From: Brugia malayi
Lineage: Eukaryota; Nematoda; Chromadorea; Rhabditida; Onchocercidae
NCBI RefSeq assembly: GCF_000002995.4
Contig: NW_025062285.1
Location: 124,001 to 188,000 of the forward strand
Direction: 5' to 3'
DNA length: 64,000 nucleotides
Part shown: positions 25,088-38,619 of the stretch, piece by piece
Numbering within the stretch: position 1 is the stretch's first letter
How the letters are laid out: each line of letters opens with the position of its first letter
Position numbers and translations under genes: made by a program
The notes under the pieces: model-generated
Seen by the model: only the letters and a program-made list of their open reading frames with translations
Told to the model about the DNA's origin: nothing
Database searches by the model: none

Positions 25088-28000
25088 TTACGTGAACATT
25101 GGCGAACCTTCATACTTCTTGACTTGGCAACAACGTCCTGAGTGGAATGTCTTGTATCTTTTTGCTTCTAAAACTATGAACATTGTCTCTCAAATTATGT
25201 CAAACTCTACAGTAAAACATAGAAAATCCATGGCTGAATTACTCAAGAAAATCAAATTTGAATGATGAAACCTCGATATGTCCATTTGCACTAACAAGGC
25301 CTGCAGATTTCGTGTATGACGTGATCTTAGTCTGATTCAGCACCTGAGATAAGGATTTGCGGTGATGCATAAGAGAATTTTTACAAAGTGAATCATCTAC
25401 TCTGCTGTACGACTGACTGTTCCCATCCAGACCTGCAATTGTTCGTAGTGCAATATAGCTAGCTATTTGAAAGACAATGCATTAAAATGCTGGGAAAGAA
25501 AGCGACCATTTAGAAGTGATCGAATGCAAATGCTATATCCAAAAGAAATCATGCACAAATGTGCCAACATGCGATAACATCTTACTGAGATGTTGAAAAA
25601 CTAAAATCATAAAATAAAAATTTGAATACTTACTTCCCTTTTCAATAACTTTTGAAGCAGCTTTCAACAATGAATTTGTTCCCTTTATTGAAGAGCTTTC
25701 ACCATGTAATTTAGCTTCCTGGAAACAGGAAAACTGACTTAGAATACGATAGAAAAGATAAATTTCGCAATAAATGTTTTTGAGATGCAAAAAATGAGGT
25801 TGCCAGTACACTAATCAAGTTAAAAAGTAGATCAGTAAATGATTACCCCTTCTTTTATCTTCCATTTCGATATCTCCCGACGTCTCTTACACAACTCATC
25901 CTCATTGACTTCAATATTTTCTGTGTCAATAGTTACTTCTTCAATTTCTTTATCTGCATCCTCACTTTTTTCTAGACGTAATTTGAAGCGGAAAGTGCGG
26001 TCTGTTTCATCCGCGAGTTCGCCATCAACAAGAAGTTGATCTTTCCAGTACAATAATTTCCTATCCTCCTCATCCTAAAAAACACCTTGATTTCCATATT
26101 GATACAATCAATTTAAAGTGAACGCCTGATAGAATTTATAAAAAGCAGAAAATCGTTAAAAAACTAACTTCATTGCAAAACTATTCCAAAAACACGACGA
26201 CAGCATGAAACAGAAACTTACTTGCTGCTGTTTTAACCACTGTTTATTAAGCTGTTCTCTGATAGTTTCATCGTCTGGAAGTTCATCATTATCTCCTTCC
26301 TCTGCCTCATAAACATTTAGCTGATCTTCATCATCATTTTCATCACTTCCCACGTCATCTCCTGATAATGAAGCCTCTTCCTCGATGTATTCGGATCTGA
26401 ATGGATTGTCTATTCACTTCATTCTATCTAGTTTTCATATACAAGAAAAAAAGAATCAAAACACTATAAACACTGAAATTATAAACCTCTTCTTCCGTCC
26501 TTGTGCAATCTGCAATTTATGAAATACTTCCAGTTCATCATCGCTGGAATCTGTTCCCTCCATCCTTTCAATTCGCTGATCCTAAAAATGTTTCATTTTT
26601 ATATTCGTAAATCAACTCATAAAGTGAAAATTTTCGGTCAGCCAGTCCTTAAAGTGATGGTTTTTAATCACTACTTTTATATGAATGCTGCAGTAACATT
26701 GACACTCGTACAAGTTTAACGATTAAAAGTATCATACATCTTTTGCAGAGGTCTAAAATGTGTCCACTTTAATCATATGGCCAAGCTACCTACATAATGA
26801 TGTTGCTTCATTAGTAAAACCCAAAATCCAGAGAAAACAGATTTAACCACCTCATCCATTGTTTTATCAATCGGCCAAGTAACACCTCTCTTATGACCAT
26901 TACTTTTGTCAGCAAATAGAAAATTGTCCTTGTCATTAACTTCGAAGTTATCATTTTCGTTTAGTACAGCATTAATACCATCACAACTATGTTCCTTCTT
27001 GTGATCTGAGGTACAGCAAGCTTCAGTACGTTCTCCATTTGCAGCTTGAAGATCCTGAACATTTTTTACTGACTTCAGAGCACTTCCACCACATTTGCCT
27101 TCTTCATCTTCATCGCTCTCATCTGATGAGAACACCAAGCGACGTTTTCTAGGCTTCCTATTTTGTCTTACTAATTCTCCTTCATCTTCGTCATCCCTGT
27201 CGTCACCACCACCATTACCATCTATCGAAATCCTAAGTTAGGTTGAATTTATAAAACAGTGTTATAAAGCAGACCATAATAAATCATCTGAATTCAAATC
27301 AAATCGTAAATAACACTTTTCAACGAACTTATTATACTCTTCAGGACTGTTGTCTTCAGGATAGTCGAAAATACCAGAGCAATTTGCAGCAATATCACTT
27401 AGTAGTTCATCGACAAGACTTGGTGAACTTCTGTTTCCTTCTTCCGAATCTATTATTTGAATTAGTTTTATATTTATTTTTGCAAAATAAAAAAAAATGA
27501 ACTGTTTCAGAACTAATCTTTATTCGTGAAATTTTACAATTCCATGTCTCAAGGATCGTAAATTATTGCTGTAGTTGAGAAAATCATAAACAGATATTGA
27601 GTTACAAAACAAATTCATGAAGTATTGCACTACTAGTACAGATCAATGTACCAACCTGTTGTTTCACCCGATAGATTAGACGAATCCGTTTCGTTGTCTG
27701 ATAAATAACTAAAATTATATAGTTTCAATTTAAAACTGTAAACACCTTTTATAGTTTTCTGCAAATGATTCAAAGATTATCACACTAATACTGTGGTCCT
27801 AACTTTTTACTGTGATTCGATCTTGCAAAAATATGCACACTGAAATGTGGAAGGAATCTACTAAAAATTTGTGCAACATATCATAAAGTGATAACTGAGG
27901 TAGCTGTCAAAGGATTTCTTTCTTCAATTTTGAGAACATTTATCAATTTGTCGACTTGATAACGCAGAAGAATTAGAAATCTCAAAAATAACACAGACAG

Positions 28001-29798
28001 CATGTTTTTTTCAAAAACATTTTAATGTCATCATGGATTGTGACGAACCTCGCATGATTTTTAAGTTTCGTTAGATTTTTGTAAGTTTTCATTCCGGACT
28101 GTAACCAATCCTTTCGCCAGTCTTCATCGGATGTGTTTCCCTAAAAGTTGATGAGAAAAATTGAGTTTCCAAAATCTGAATGACTATACTTTACAAAATT
28201 CAAGATATTTCAATAATACCAGACTTATCAAGCTAAAAAAGAAAGACATACAAAAGCCTTTGCGAAAATTTATTATCACTGTCTCCACTTACATTCCTGT
28301 TTCTGTCCTTACTTAATTCGATGTTATCATTTTCTTTTGCAACTTCTTCCTCAACTTTATTATATTTATCTTCGATATTTGTTTTCTCTCCATTTATTTC
28401 TCTCCATGTATCACTGACTGTCTCATTATCATCATTATATGATTCAGCTGCTTCGTGTTCTATTAAATCACACTTGAGCTTTTCAACCTTCTCCTTCACT
28501 ACTTCCTTATTCTCTTGCGATTGCTCGCTAAAATTCCATTCCGACGCTTTCCTTTCTTCATTAGTACGTTTGCATGCACCCTAAACAAAAGCAAGCAAGG
28601 ATTAAAAAATTATTTAAATGATAGCCATCATCAACTACTATCGCGCAACCCACATTTATCTATCTCAGTAGCTTAAATCCTTGAAAAATTGATGTAGCAA
28701 CAAAATGAAATTAAAAATATAGAATAACATATCACCGATCTGTCCAACACAATGCCGTTATCAGCATTATACAATGCCCTACGCTTCTGTTGGCCACGTC
28801 GTCGTAATTCTACCAACTGCTTCATCAAAAACTTTTGTACATCTGCATGTGTAGTACCTATAGCACAAAATGACGTAAAATTTCCGAAAAGTAACATTAA
28901 AACATGGATCACTGATTTTTCTTTGTTGTTAATAAAAATTAAGAAATATATTTCTCTGTAAAATTAGTAAAAAGCTTACCTAGTGATAAATAGTTTCCAC
29001 ATTTTCCACTCCTAAAAGAAAAAACAGTTATTAAAAAATCGGAATTTTGGACAAGTGATGGTTGTGAACTAAAAAAAACATACCAATCAATAAAGTGGGT
29101 TTTGCTTTTTGGATTTATTCTTTGTATAAACCACTCATCGTCCGAATTCGATTTTTCCTGAACACACACCAGTTAATTCTTAAATCTGTTTTCTAATAAT
29201 GAGACCTAATCACTGATAGAAGTCCCCAATCTCTCCCAATGAGTTTTATTATGTTCTTTTTATCGATTAGTTTCAGTATTTTCCTTCACACTATATTAAA
29301 GCATTTTAGAAATTAATAGTCAATGGGGTATCCAGGTAATGCGTCACTGTTTTTATTTTTTGCGCTTATAGTAGTCTTTCCATAAACAGAACTGAAGGAA
29401 GCACTCGACAAAACTGCCCACTGAATATATCACTATAAAGTATATTTATCTTTTTATTCCAAATTAAACTTAAAATCAGAACTAACTTCAGCAGTGGCCA
29501 AATCAATTGAATCGTTATGTGTGATTTTCGGCTGACATTTAATACCTTCAGAAAATAAGTTTTTCAGAAGTCGCTGTCGTACAGTTGGAACCGGTTCCGC
29601 TCTATGTGAAAGTAATTTTGGACTTGATGAATTTTCATTATTCGATAACGATGGTGTATTTTCCTTTGATCCACTGCTGTTCGATGACGACAATTCGTCT
29701 GGATAACAGCGACTGAACAGTGAGCCACTGTTACTGTTACTGTTACTATCAGTATCTGATGGTGTTTTCGGCAACGTCAAATGACCATCGTCCGACAT
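25088..29798 (-). CDS. clsp-1: Claspin homologue (replication checkpoint mediator)
   Basis: Fourteen minus-strand exons: 29487-29798, 29084-29157, 28980-29011, 28736-28857, 28293-28580, 28049-28140, 27656-27708, 27329-27449, 26821-27232, 26487-26581, 26222-26396, 25847-26074, 25634-25718 and 25088-25167. All phases agree and the product is about 722 aa, shorter than the vertebrate protein. Claspin travels with the replication fork and brings ATR to Chk1. The diagnostic block is at about 534-620: SEYIEEEASLSGDDVGSD, DDETIREQLNKQWLK, then LLVDGELADETDRTFRFK. A charged RRRGQQKRRALYNADNG block lies nearer the N terminus. NCSGIF (about 347-352) and VFSGF (about 497-501) look like degenerate Chk1-binding motifs. 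Much of the rest is acidic and low in complexity. The first ATG follows a possible trans-splice acceptor at 29819-29820. The exon 9 donor and the last exon are the least certain. It is divergent from EF-2. Confidence 0.85.
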
Positions 29799-29819
29799 CA
29801 GCAATATATCAGGTACACC

Positions 29820-30428
29820 TCAAAAGAGTGACATATAATAGCTATTGTTTCTATTTACTGATAAATAGAAATTAATTAATTAAATAAACAAATTAAACAA
29901 ATAAAACTTCACGTCATTTCACACTTTTTTTTATTATAATAGTCTATAGACTGTGTTGGTGAATGATGCCATTAAATTATAACTATCAGGTTTATCAAAA
30001 TTATCACATCTTTAATCACATCATATACTACAAGTGAGAACACGCGAAATACGTGAAATACGAGACCCCTGGCCACACGCACCAAAATCACCCACCAACC
30101 TCTATTCGTTCGCTCTAGTTGGCGGGAAATTTTTGAAAAGCCCTCCTTGGCATCTAATATGCAAATTTTCCTCCCAGGACCAAAAAGAGAATTCCTTGAG
30201 AGCAAAACTTTCCAGAGAATATTTAGTTGTAATAGTTGAATCTAAACCCGAAGTGCTATCGTAATCCAAATGAGATGATTAAACATTCTTATAACAAGCA
30301 GAAACTGCTCCCCTGTACTACGGTATAACTCCTTCGTTGCATACATTTGGTATTGGCTTGGTTGTTGTTTGCATCTGTTGCTGAGTGGTTGTGGTTGTGT
30401 GTTACGCAAGCAGAAGCATCTATTCATC
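29820..30428. promoter_or_regulatory. Shared upstream region of claspin and EF-2
   Basis: About 600 bp separate the two divergent starts. A GC-richer block at about 30045-30225 stands in otherwise AT-rich DNA. There is no TATA-like element at a convincing position. Open frames on both strands here are short and look incidental. A bidirectional promoter is inferred only from the arrangement. Confidence 0.45.
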
Positions 30429-33400
30429 ATGGTAAGTCATTGATTCCGGTTTGCTGGATCCGTTTTTTAGTTCCTATATATATATTTTTTTTATAAATTC
30501 CTCTTAACATTTTCAATATTTCATTTCATCTTTTTTTTCACATCGAATTCTCCATTTCCATATTCTTCTAATGCTGGCTTTTCAGAATGCATTGTTTTTC
30601 GTAGCATTTTTTTTTTCAGTCTGAATCCTTCTTTTTCTGCATTTTCGTTTTTTAATAAGTTTGTTTTAAATCTATTTTGTCTTTCTTATCATAATGTTTG
30701 GTATATTATTAGGCTTTTTCTTTGGTTTCCTGCGTTTTCTATTATCGGACATCCCTGGATCCAAACTTTAGCTCCTACCTCTTCCTTTTTCCTGTTTTTT
30801 CCAGCATTTTTTTAAAATTTCGAAGTATGGGTGGCAATTTGAGGAATTTTTAATCTCTAATGATTTGGTAGAAGGTGAATTCCGGTCTTATCTTCATCAC
30901 AAGCATCTCCTTTAATCCTCTTTATTTCAAGTTTGGGGAAAAAATGTTTTGGTAAGAACTGAATAAAGTTTGGAATGGGATCTAAGGTATAAAAATGTAG
31001 AATTCGCAAAATTCTGTTGAGTAATTACTGAAATTATTTTGAAATTTTAGTGTTGAAGGTTTATATATAAGAAGCACTAAGGCCATCGTTAAGGCTGTGT
31101 TGTTATATATAAATCATCATTACTGCACAACATGTATATGCGCATACCTCACGTTCTCCAGAGATGGGGTTACGTCCTGTTTTCTATACAACAAACCTCA
31201 CGAAAGCGGTCAAATTTATCAGCGAAATCACGTCAAAAGAATTTCATTCAGTTGTCCTTGACTATAATAATTCCTTGTCGGAGATATTACGTGAAAAAAT
31301 TGTCCGAAAGTCAAGCAGTAGTGATGGGATTTCTTGTTACAGTAAACTAATCACGATTGAGTTGTTAAACATCACTTTGAGAAATTAGGCTAAATTGTTT
31401 AATTTCAAGTAAAAACTGATTTTTATGATGATTCAGGTGAATTTTACGATCGAAGAAATCCGTGGCATAATGGACCACAAAAAAAATATTCGTAATATGT
31501 CCGTTATTGCTCACGTCGACCATGGTTTGTTATTTTTTATGTTGGCCGTGGCCATCTTGTACACGCTAGTTATATTAAAGCGTTATTTTTCAAGAAAGCA
31601 TCAAGTGGTTTGAAAATTTGGATCGGGAAATCTTTATATTGACTTTAAAATAATTCAAAATAATTCAGGAAATAATCAAAAGATAACATCATTCTGAACG
31701 AATTTGCTATTCAGTTTGAAAAAAAAAAAGTGGAAAGATATTTTGCTGTCACATATAATCTGTTGCACTTATAAACTGTTTTCCTGTAATTTGATAACAG
31801 TTGCGAAGTGAGATTATTTAGATAAATTATAAGTAAATTTTGATATAACAACCGAAGCATTATTTTAAAGGTAAATCAACGTTAACCGATTCTTTGGTGT
31901 CGAAAGCGGGTATTATAGCTGGAGCAAAAGCGGGCGAAACACGTTTTACTGACACACGTAAGGATGAGCAAGAACGCTGCATTACGATTAAGTCAACGTA
32001 AGTTTTACTTAATTTTTTTTTCGATAAGTTTATTGGGTCGTTGTTGACTTCTATTACTTTTTAATTTGATTCTTAATTGAAAGCAAAATGTGTCAATTAT
32101 TCTACAGTGTTACTTTAATTTGGATAGATAATGTGACTGTAAGAATGTTTCAGTGCAATTTCTCTTTTCTTCGAGTTAGAGGCAAAAGATCTTGCTTTCA
32201 TCAAAGGCGAAAGTCAAGTAGAAGTCAATACCATCAATGGCGAGCAAAAGAAGCTTCCAGGTTTTTTGATCAACCTGATCGATTCACCAGGCCACGTTGA
32301 CTTTTCTAGTGAAGTAAATTGTTTACTTCAATCTGCCAATTTTGCATTCATGCTTAGGAAGTATTCTTTCAGCCTACATTTTTGCGTTGATGCGTAATAT
32401 TTTTGGTTCTCTCAAGAGTGAGTGTAACTTATGAACAGCATGATTAAGATTTGAAGTTTTTTTGCTTTAATCGTTCCTATCTTTGTCATTTCAGGTAACT
32501 GCTGCATTGCGTGTTACCGATGGAGCCTTGGTTGTTGTCGATTGCGTTTCCGGTAAGTTAACAAGTGTGGAAATTCTTTTAAATAATTGGCCGAAGTGCG
32601 TTTATTTGCTTGGTTATATAATTCCTAATATTACCAAGTGTTTTATGAGAAACGCTAAATAAAAACATGATTTGGTTTCTGGTAACACATTTGAGTTCTC
32701 AGATTTTTCTGTCATGAAACATCTATCAAAACTTGGATGGTTTAGGTACTTTATGCAAATTTCGTTTACACAAATAACTTTGCTTTATGCTTAGAGAAAT
32801 TCAGTTTATTTATCTGGCTTTTTGAAGTGACATTTTCGCTATAAGTTTTAGAAGTATGAGTGCATTTTGTCAAATGGTATTGCTATTTTCATCTTAAAAT
32901 TAATATTAGTGCTAAAGTCGCCAAAATATACTTTTATATCAAAAGGTTGTCTAATTGATGACGATATTCTGGAAAAATAAAGTTACATTGATTCAGGTGT
33001 CTGTGTGCAAACTGAGACAGTCTTACGGCAGGCTATAGCTGAACGTATCAAGCCCGTTCTGTTTATGAACAAGATGGACCGTGCTTTGCTGGAATTGCAG
33101 CTTGGTGCTGAGGAGCTCTACCAAACGTTTCAGCGCATCGTGGAAAATATTAATGTTATTATTGCTACATATGGTGATGATGATGGACCAATGGGGCCAA
33201 TCATGGTTGATCCAGCTGTTGGTAACGTTGGTTTTGGTTCAGGTTTACATGGTTGGGCTTTCACATTAAAGCAGTTCGCTGAATTCTATGCGGAGAAATT
33301 TGGAGTTCAGGTACGTAAGATTTTATTGTTTAAACTGAGTTAATTTATGTAAGATATCTAATAATTGAATGTGACTCATTAGAAAAAAAAGTTTGCCAGA

Positions 33401-36349
33401 TGTAGGTGTTTATAATTGAAGTTTTAGGTGGAAAAACTTATGCGTAACCTTTGGGGTGATCGTTTCTTTAACATGAAGACCAAAAAGTGGACATCAACAC
33501 AAGATGCTGATAGTAAACGTGGTTTTGTCCAGTTCGTACTTGATCCGATCTTCAAAGTGTTTGATGCTGTAATGAACGTCAAAAAGGAAGAAACAGCAAA
33601 ACTAATTGAAAAACTTGATATCAAGCTTTCTAATGATGAGAGGAATCTAGAAGGGAAGCCGCTGATGAAGGTTATTGTTAAATTCGGAATTTAAATTACA
33701 ATTTAAGCATCGTTGATGTGTAGCCAGTCTTGACCACGTAGAGCACAGTTATTGTTAGGATTACGGACCAACTTGTCTTTAAATAACTTGTCGTTAGGGT
33801 TGATTATGCGCAAGTCTAAGATGGTTATTTAGTGATAACTTTGAAGCAAATTGATTGCTTGTTTTGCAGGTTATGATGCGTAAATGGTTGCCAGCTGGTG
33901 ATACAATGCTTCAAATGATTTGCATGCATTTACCATCACCTGTTACTGCCCAAAAATATCGAATGGAAATGTTGTACGAGGGACCACATGACGACGAAGC
34001 TGCTATTGCGATAAGGAATTGTGACCCTAATGGTCCATTGATGATGTACGTTTCAAAGATGGTACCGACATCGGACAAAGGACGTTTTTATGCTTTCGGA
34101 CGTGTATTTTCTGGAAAGGTAAATCAGAGGATATCACAAAGTCGATGATGATATAAGAATCATTTTTTTAGGGTTTTTGGAATTCATTATATTTCAAAAA
34201 ATTTCTCATCTTTTTTCCAGAATGTGCAAGATAACTGGAATACTTTTCGTACTTCAGGTTGCAACTGGAATGAAAGCAAGAATCCAGGGACCAAATTTTG
34301 TACCCGGAAAGAAGGAAGATTTATACGAGAAAACAATTCAGCGTACAATTCTGATGATGGGTCGTTATGTGGAACCAATCGAAGATATTCCATCTGGTAA
34401 TATAGCCGGTCTTGTAGGCGTTGACCAGTATCTTGTCAAAGGTGGTACAATAACAACATATAAAGATGCCCATAATCTACGTGTTATGAAATTTTCGGTA
34501 TCACCGGTTGTACGTGTTGCTGTGGAACCAAAAAATGCTGGCGATTTACCGAAACTGGTAATTATTGTGTTAGATTTCTGAAATTATCCGCATAGTTTTT
34601 TTTTTTTTTTTTTTTTTTTCGAAATTGGATGCAAGTCATCTTCTTTGATTCATGGAAATAATTTTGCAAATTTCTTTTCTGATGACTTTTTTTCAGTATT
34701 TTCAAATTGCAGGTCGAAGGTCTGAAACGTTTAGCGAAATCTGATCCTATGGTTCAATGCATATTCGAGGAATCAGGAGAGCATATCATTGCTGGTGCTG
34801 GAGAACTCCATTTGGAAATTTGCTTGAAAGATTTAGAAGAGGATCACGCCTGTATCCCAATTAAAAAGTCTGATCCAGTTGTTTCATATCGTGAGACTGT
34901 GACCGAAGAATCAGACCAATTGTGCCTTTCAAAATCGCCTAACAAACATAATCGTCTGTTCGCCAGGGCTCTGCCAATGCCTGATGGACTCGCGGATGAT
35001 ATCGACAAGGGTGAAATTAATGCCCGTGATGAAATGAAGGTAAAATATGTTTTGGCTTGTAAATGTTCTGAGGTATATAATTCAAATAAAAAACATAATG
35101 ATTTCAGACCTTTGTGTTTTGACATTTTGTACTTTAATTAACTTGATGTTCAGTCTTTTCAACAGTACTAATTTTTATATTTTTTAGTCCCGAGCTAAAA
35201 TTTTGGCTGAGAAGTATGATTATGACGTCACTGAAGCAAGGAAAATTTGGTGTTTCGGCCCTGATGGTACCGGTGCAAATATTTTGGTTGATGTTACGAA
35301 AGGTGTGCAATACCTGAATGAAATTAAGGATTCAGTTGTTGCTGGGTTCCAATGGGCTACAAAAGAGGGTGTCCTTTGTGACGAGAATATGCGAGGTTAG
35401 TATTTATATAGTCGTCCATTTTGTCATTTGCAAATATGAAGTTTCCGAAATATTTTAATTTCTTTGGGAATTTTCGATGATTGTGTACATTTTAGGTGTT
35501 CGCATCAATATACATGATGTAACGCTTCATGCAGATGCAATTCACAGGGGTGGTGGCCAGATAATTCCAACAGCTCGTCGTGTTTTTTATGCATCTGTAT
35601 TAACCGCTCAGCCACGTTTGCTGGAGCCTGTTTATCTTGTAGAAATTCAGTGTCCAGAAAATGCTGTAGGAGGTTGCTTGTTTTTCTATTCTTTTTTTTT
35701 TTTGTTTTGTTTTGTTTTGCATTACTCTCATATCATTACGAATGTACTTTATATTTCCTTACTCCATGATACGAGAAAGACCTTTAATGTTTTTTTTCTT
35801 TTTTTTAGTGACATTGTTAAAATTCTGACAACTTTAGGTATTTATGGAGTTTTGAATCGGCGTCGTGGACATGTATTTGAAGAATCACAAGTAGCTGGTA
35901 CCCCAATGTTCGTTGTTAAGGCGTATTTACCTGTCAATGAGTCTTTCGGTTCGTTCAATATCTATTTATTTTTAAGTTTTAGTAATTAATGTCGAGATTA
36001 GTTAATCGGATGGTAAAGAAGACGCAGGTGGCCTTGAATTGGATTTTTGGTAAAGTTACTTTGAGTAACGGTAGCAAAACGATTAGTACCTGTCTGGTCG
36101 TAAGTCTAGAAATTCGGTTGTTTCATGTGAGGTTGAATAAAGCACAAGATTTCAGGCTTTACGGCTGATCTTCGTTCTAATACGGGCGGCCAAGCATTCC
36201 CGCAATGTGTTTTTGATCACTGGCAGGTACTGCAGGGTAATCCATTGGAGCCGAACACAAAGCCGGCTCAAATTGTAGCCGAAATTCGTAAGCGTAAGGG
36301 TTTGAAAGAACAAATACCTGGCTTGGATAATTTCTTGGATAAAATGTAA
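30429..36349 (+). CDS. eef-2: Elongation factor 2 (EF-2 GTPase)
   Basis: Fourteen coding exons: 30429-30431, 31437-31524, 31871-31997, 32154-32313, 32495-32552, 32997-33310, 33428-33670, 33870-34118, 34258-34557, 34713-35039, 35188-35395, 35496-35672, 35838-35948 and 36156-36349. They join without a phase conflict into 852 codons plus stop, the usual metazoan length. EF-2 is the cytosolic GTPase that drives ribosomal translocation. Visible landmarks are the P-loop AHVDHGKST (26-34), the switch segment RFTDTRKDE with Thr57/Thr59 (the sites targeted by EF-2 kinase in animals), [11 protein letters not shown] (G3), MNKMD (G4), and the diphthamide loop [11 protein letters not shown] with His709. 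The first coding exon is the ATG alone, followed by GTAAGT and a 1-kb intron. An AATAAA lies at 36588-36593. All functional motifs are intact. Confidence 0.98.
31164..31388 (+). CDS. Candidate small ORF inside EF-2 intron 1
   Basis: A 74-codon frame ([18 protein letters not shown]...) starts two bases after TTCTCCAG, which could act as a splice acceptor, and ends 48 bases before EF-2 exon 2. Its residue mix is less Lys/Phe/Asn-biased than chance frames in this window. I do not recognise a family. It could be an alternative 5' exon segment, a small nested gene, a pseudogene fragment or chance. Confidence 0.25.
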   Translation: MGLRPVFYTTNLTKAVKFISEITSKEFHSVVLDYNNSLSEILREKIVRKSSSSDGISCYSKLITIELLNITLRN

Positions 36350-38619
36350 TTCACTATTTAAAAATAAGTATGATTTTTTTTTCTTTTTTCTTTTTTCTTT
36401 GTTCCTGTGTTCCTTTGTCGCTTTTCAACAATTACTGTTATGAAACCAGATTTGTTTTGATTTGATGTTGCAGAATGTTAGTCTTTTTTTGCTGCGTCAT
36501 TGTTGTACCCTGAAGTTGCTCATCCTTCAGTTTTATATTTTCTTTTTTTCTTCTTTTTTGGTGGATTTCGGATTTGAAAGTAGAACAAATAAAACTTGTG
36601 GAATTTTTCTAAACTTAACTGTCTTTATTCTGATTGCTTTGTATTCCCGAAATATAGTGGAAATCATTCTTCAGCTTCAGTTTCATTAGGCATTTTTATT
36701 TTTTATATTTTAGTTGAAGTACATAAATTTAAAAGCCAATGTGTTTTACATGAATTTCAGGAAATTTTATAATTCAGTTTTTTGGGGGATTACTTTTTTA
36801 GCATATTGACTGTTACTGACGACATCTTTGTGGGGGCTACTTTAATGCGGTTTGTTTTTCTTTTGTTTCTGTTATGCTGCTTTTGTTGAATAAAGAAAAG
36901 GCCTATGGTATTTTTTTTTCTTTTTGTTAGATCTTGCTGTTGTTGTTTACAGAATGATTGGAGAAAATTATTACATAGGTATTTGGAAATACACTGGAAA
37001 CATTCAAAAAAGAGTGAAAGAATTTTCTGGCGTTTTTTTTTCAAAATGCTGATGTTTTTATAGTTTTTTCCATATGCATCATGTCTGTGACAAGTGATGC
37101 ATTATAAATTCGATACCGCTATGCAACCGTGGTCCTATTGAAAGCTTGCGTCTTATTTGTTCCTTATGCAACGAATAATAAGATGTAACTATCAGCAAAT
37201 CTGTTTTTGATTGTTCTCTTACTGAAATTTAGAATTTCTAATTTACAACAATTTGCGAATTTTTAATAATTTGCGATTATTAATAAATATGTACGTTTCA
37301 AGGATTATTCAGCCGTACTGAATCAGACATGAATTATAAGGTGCTAACTGTGCAAGATAAGAGAGATCTGTCAACATAGCACACATTCATATATAAAATA
37401 AATGAATATTTTATTATGTGACACATTTTAGCAAATTAATATTATGATAATACGGAAGTCGTGACGTGTTCACCAATTATGACAATTTCGAGATTAATGT
37501 GGTGGCATTAGTTGTATTCAATACGAAGTAAACATGTTAGTGTAGAATGGGATGGAAATTAAGCGAGATGCTATTAATGTAAATGACGAATCAGTCTTAA
37601 TTAATTATAATAAATATCAATTTGAAAATTGTACGAAAAGATGACGGAAATACTTTTAATTAAATTTCTCATATCAATTCATTTCTAAGACTTTTGCACA
37701 AGTATCAGAAGCTTACTTAAGATTATTTGTATGAGTAATTTATACGTAATTTTTCACGATAGATACAGCTATCCGCATATATACTCTATTTCAAATAATA
37801 ATTTGCGAATTTATATGGTATTATATTCACTAATTCATATATTTTATTATTTTTACATATTTCATTTCATTGAATGCTATTTACGAATGCATTGTTTTCA
37901 GATACACTTATAAATGTATTATTTTCCACACGTATTTCATTATATTCATTTATTATTTCATACGTTTTCATACGTGCTTATATGCCTCTCGTCTATATCC
38001 TTTATTTTTACGTAATTTGATTACTTTCCGTGCGGTTTACGTATAAATATATTTATAACGTATTGCATAATACATCATATTACACTTTCATTTCAGTTTT
38101 TTTTCTCCTGTATGTTTGGCAAGTAATGCTCAGTGATCGATGGATAGTACTATCTGTAAGCGTTACGCATATTTTTTAATTTCAAAAATTATCAGAATTA
38201 TTCCCTTCTGAATGTCACATTCATATTTCACAGTCATAATATTCACATTTATTTGAGAGAAAAGTAAATATCGATGTCGTTACCGTCAGTAATACAATTA
38301 ATATTTAAAATTTAAATTGTTTGTAAACATTAAACGACAATATTTATCCGCATTTAAATTTATCCACCTATTTTTTTTTTTTTTTTTTCAGCATACATTT
38401 TTCTCTCTCTTTACCTTTCCTTTTTCGTCCCTTTTTTTTGGATCCGTATCTTATCCTTGCTATTCAAACAATATTTCAACTTCCTTTTTTTCGTTTTTCC
38501 ATCTTTTTTTTTTTAATTTATAAAAAATAAATTGATATTTTAGAGATAATTCGGTGCAACATCAATAATTCCATCTATCTCTTACATCGATTCAAATCAT
38601 TATTGTATTAATTGATTGA
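36350..38619. other. EF-2 3' UTR and intergenic DNA
   Basis: The EF-2 3' UTR reaches at least the AATAAA at 36588-36593. The rest to 38619 is AT-rich with T runs and no recognised gene. Near the end, acceptor-like TTTTCAG at about 38385-38391 and TATTTTAG at 38536-38543 may define the 5' end of the next gene. Confidence 0.55.

Noticed and set aside
25080..25265. 61-codon plus-strand frame
   Set aside because: It is antisense to the candidate last exon of claspin.
28321..28584. 87-codon Ser-rich plus-strand frame
   Set aside because: Antisense shadow of claspin exon 5.
33081..35125. Extra frames on both strands across EF-2 exons
   Set aside because: Out-of-frame or antisense shadows of strongly conserved EF-2 coding sequence.
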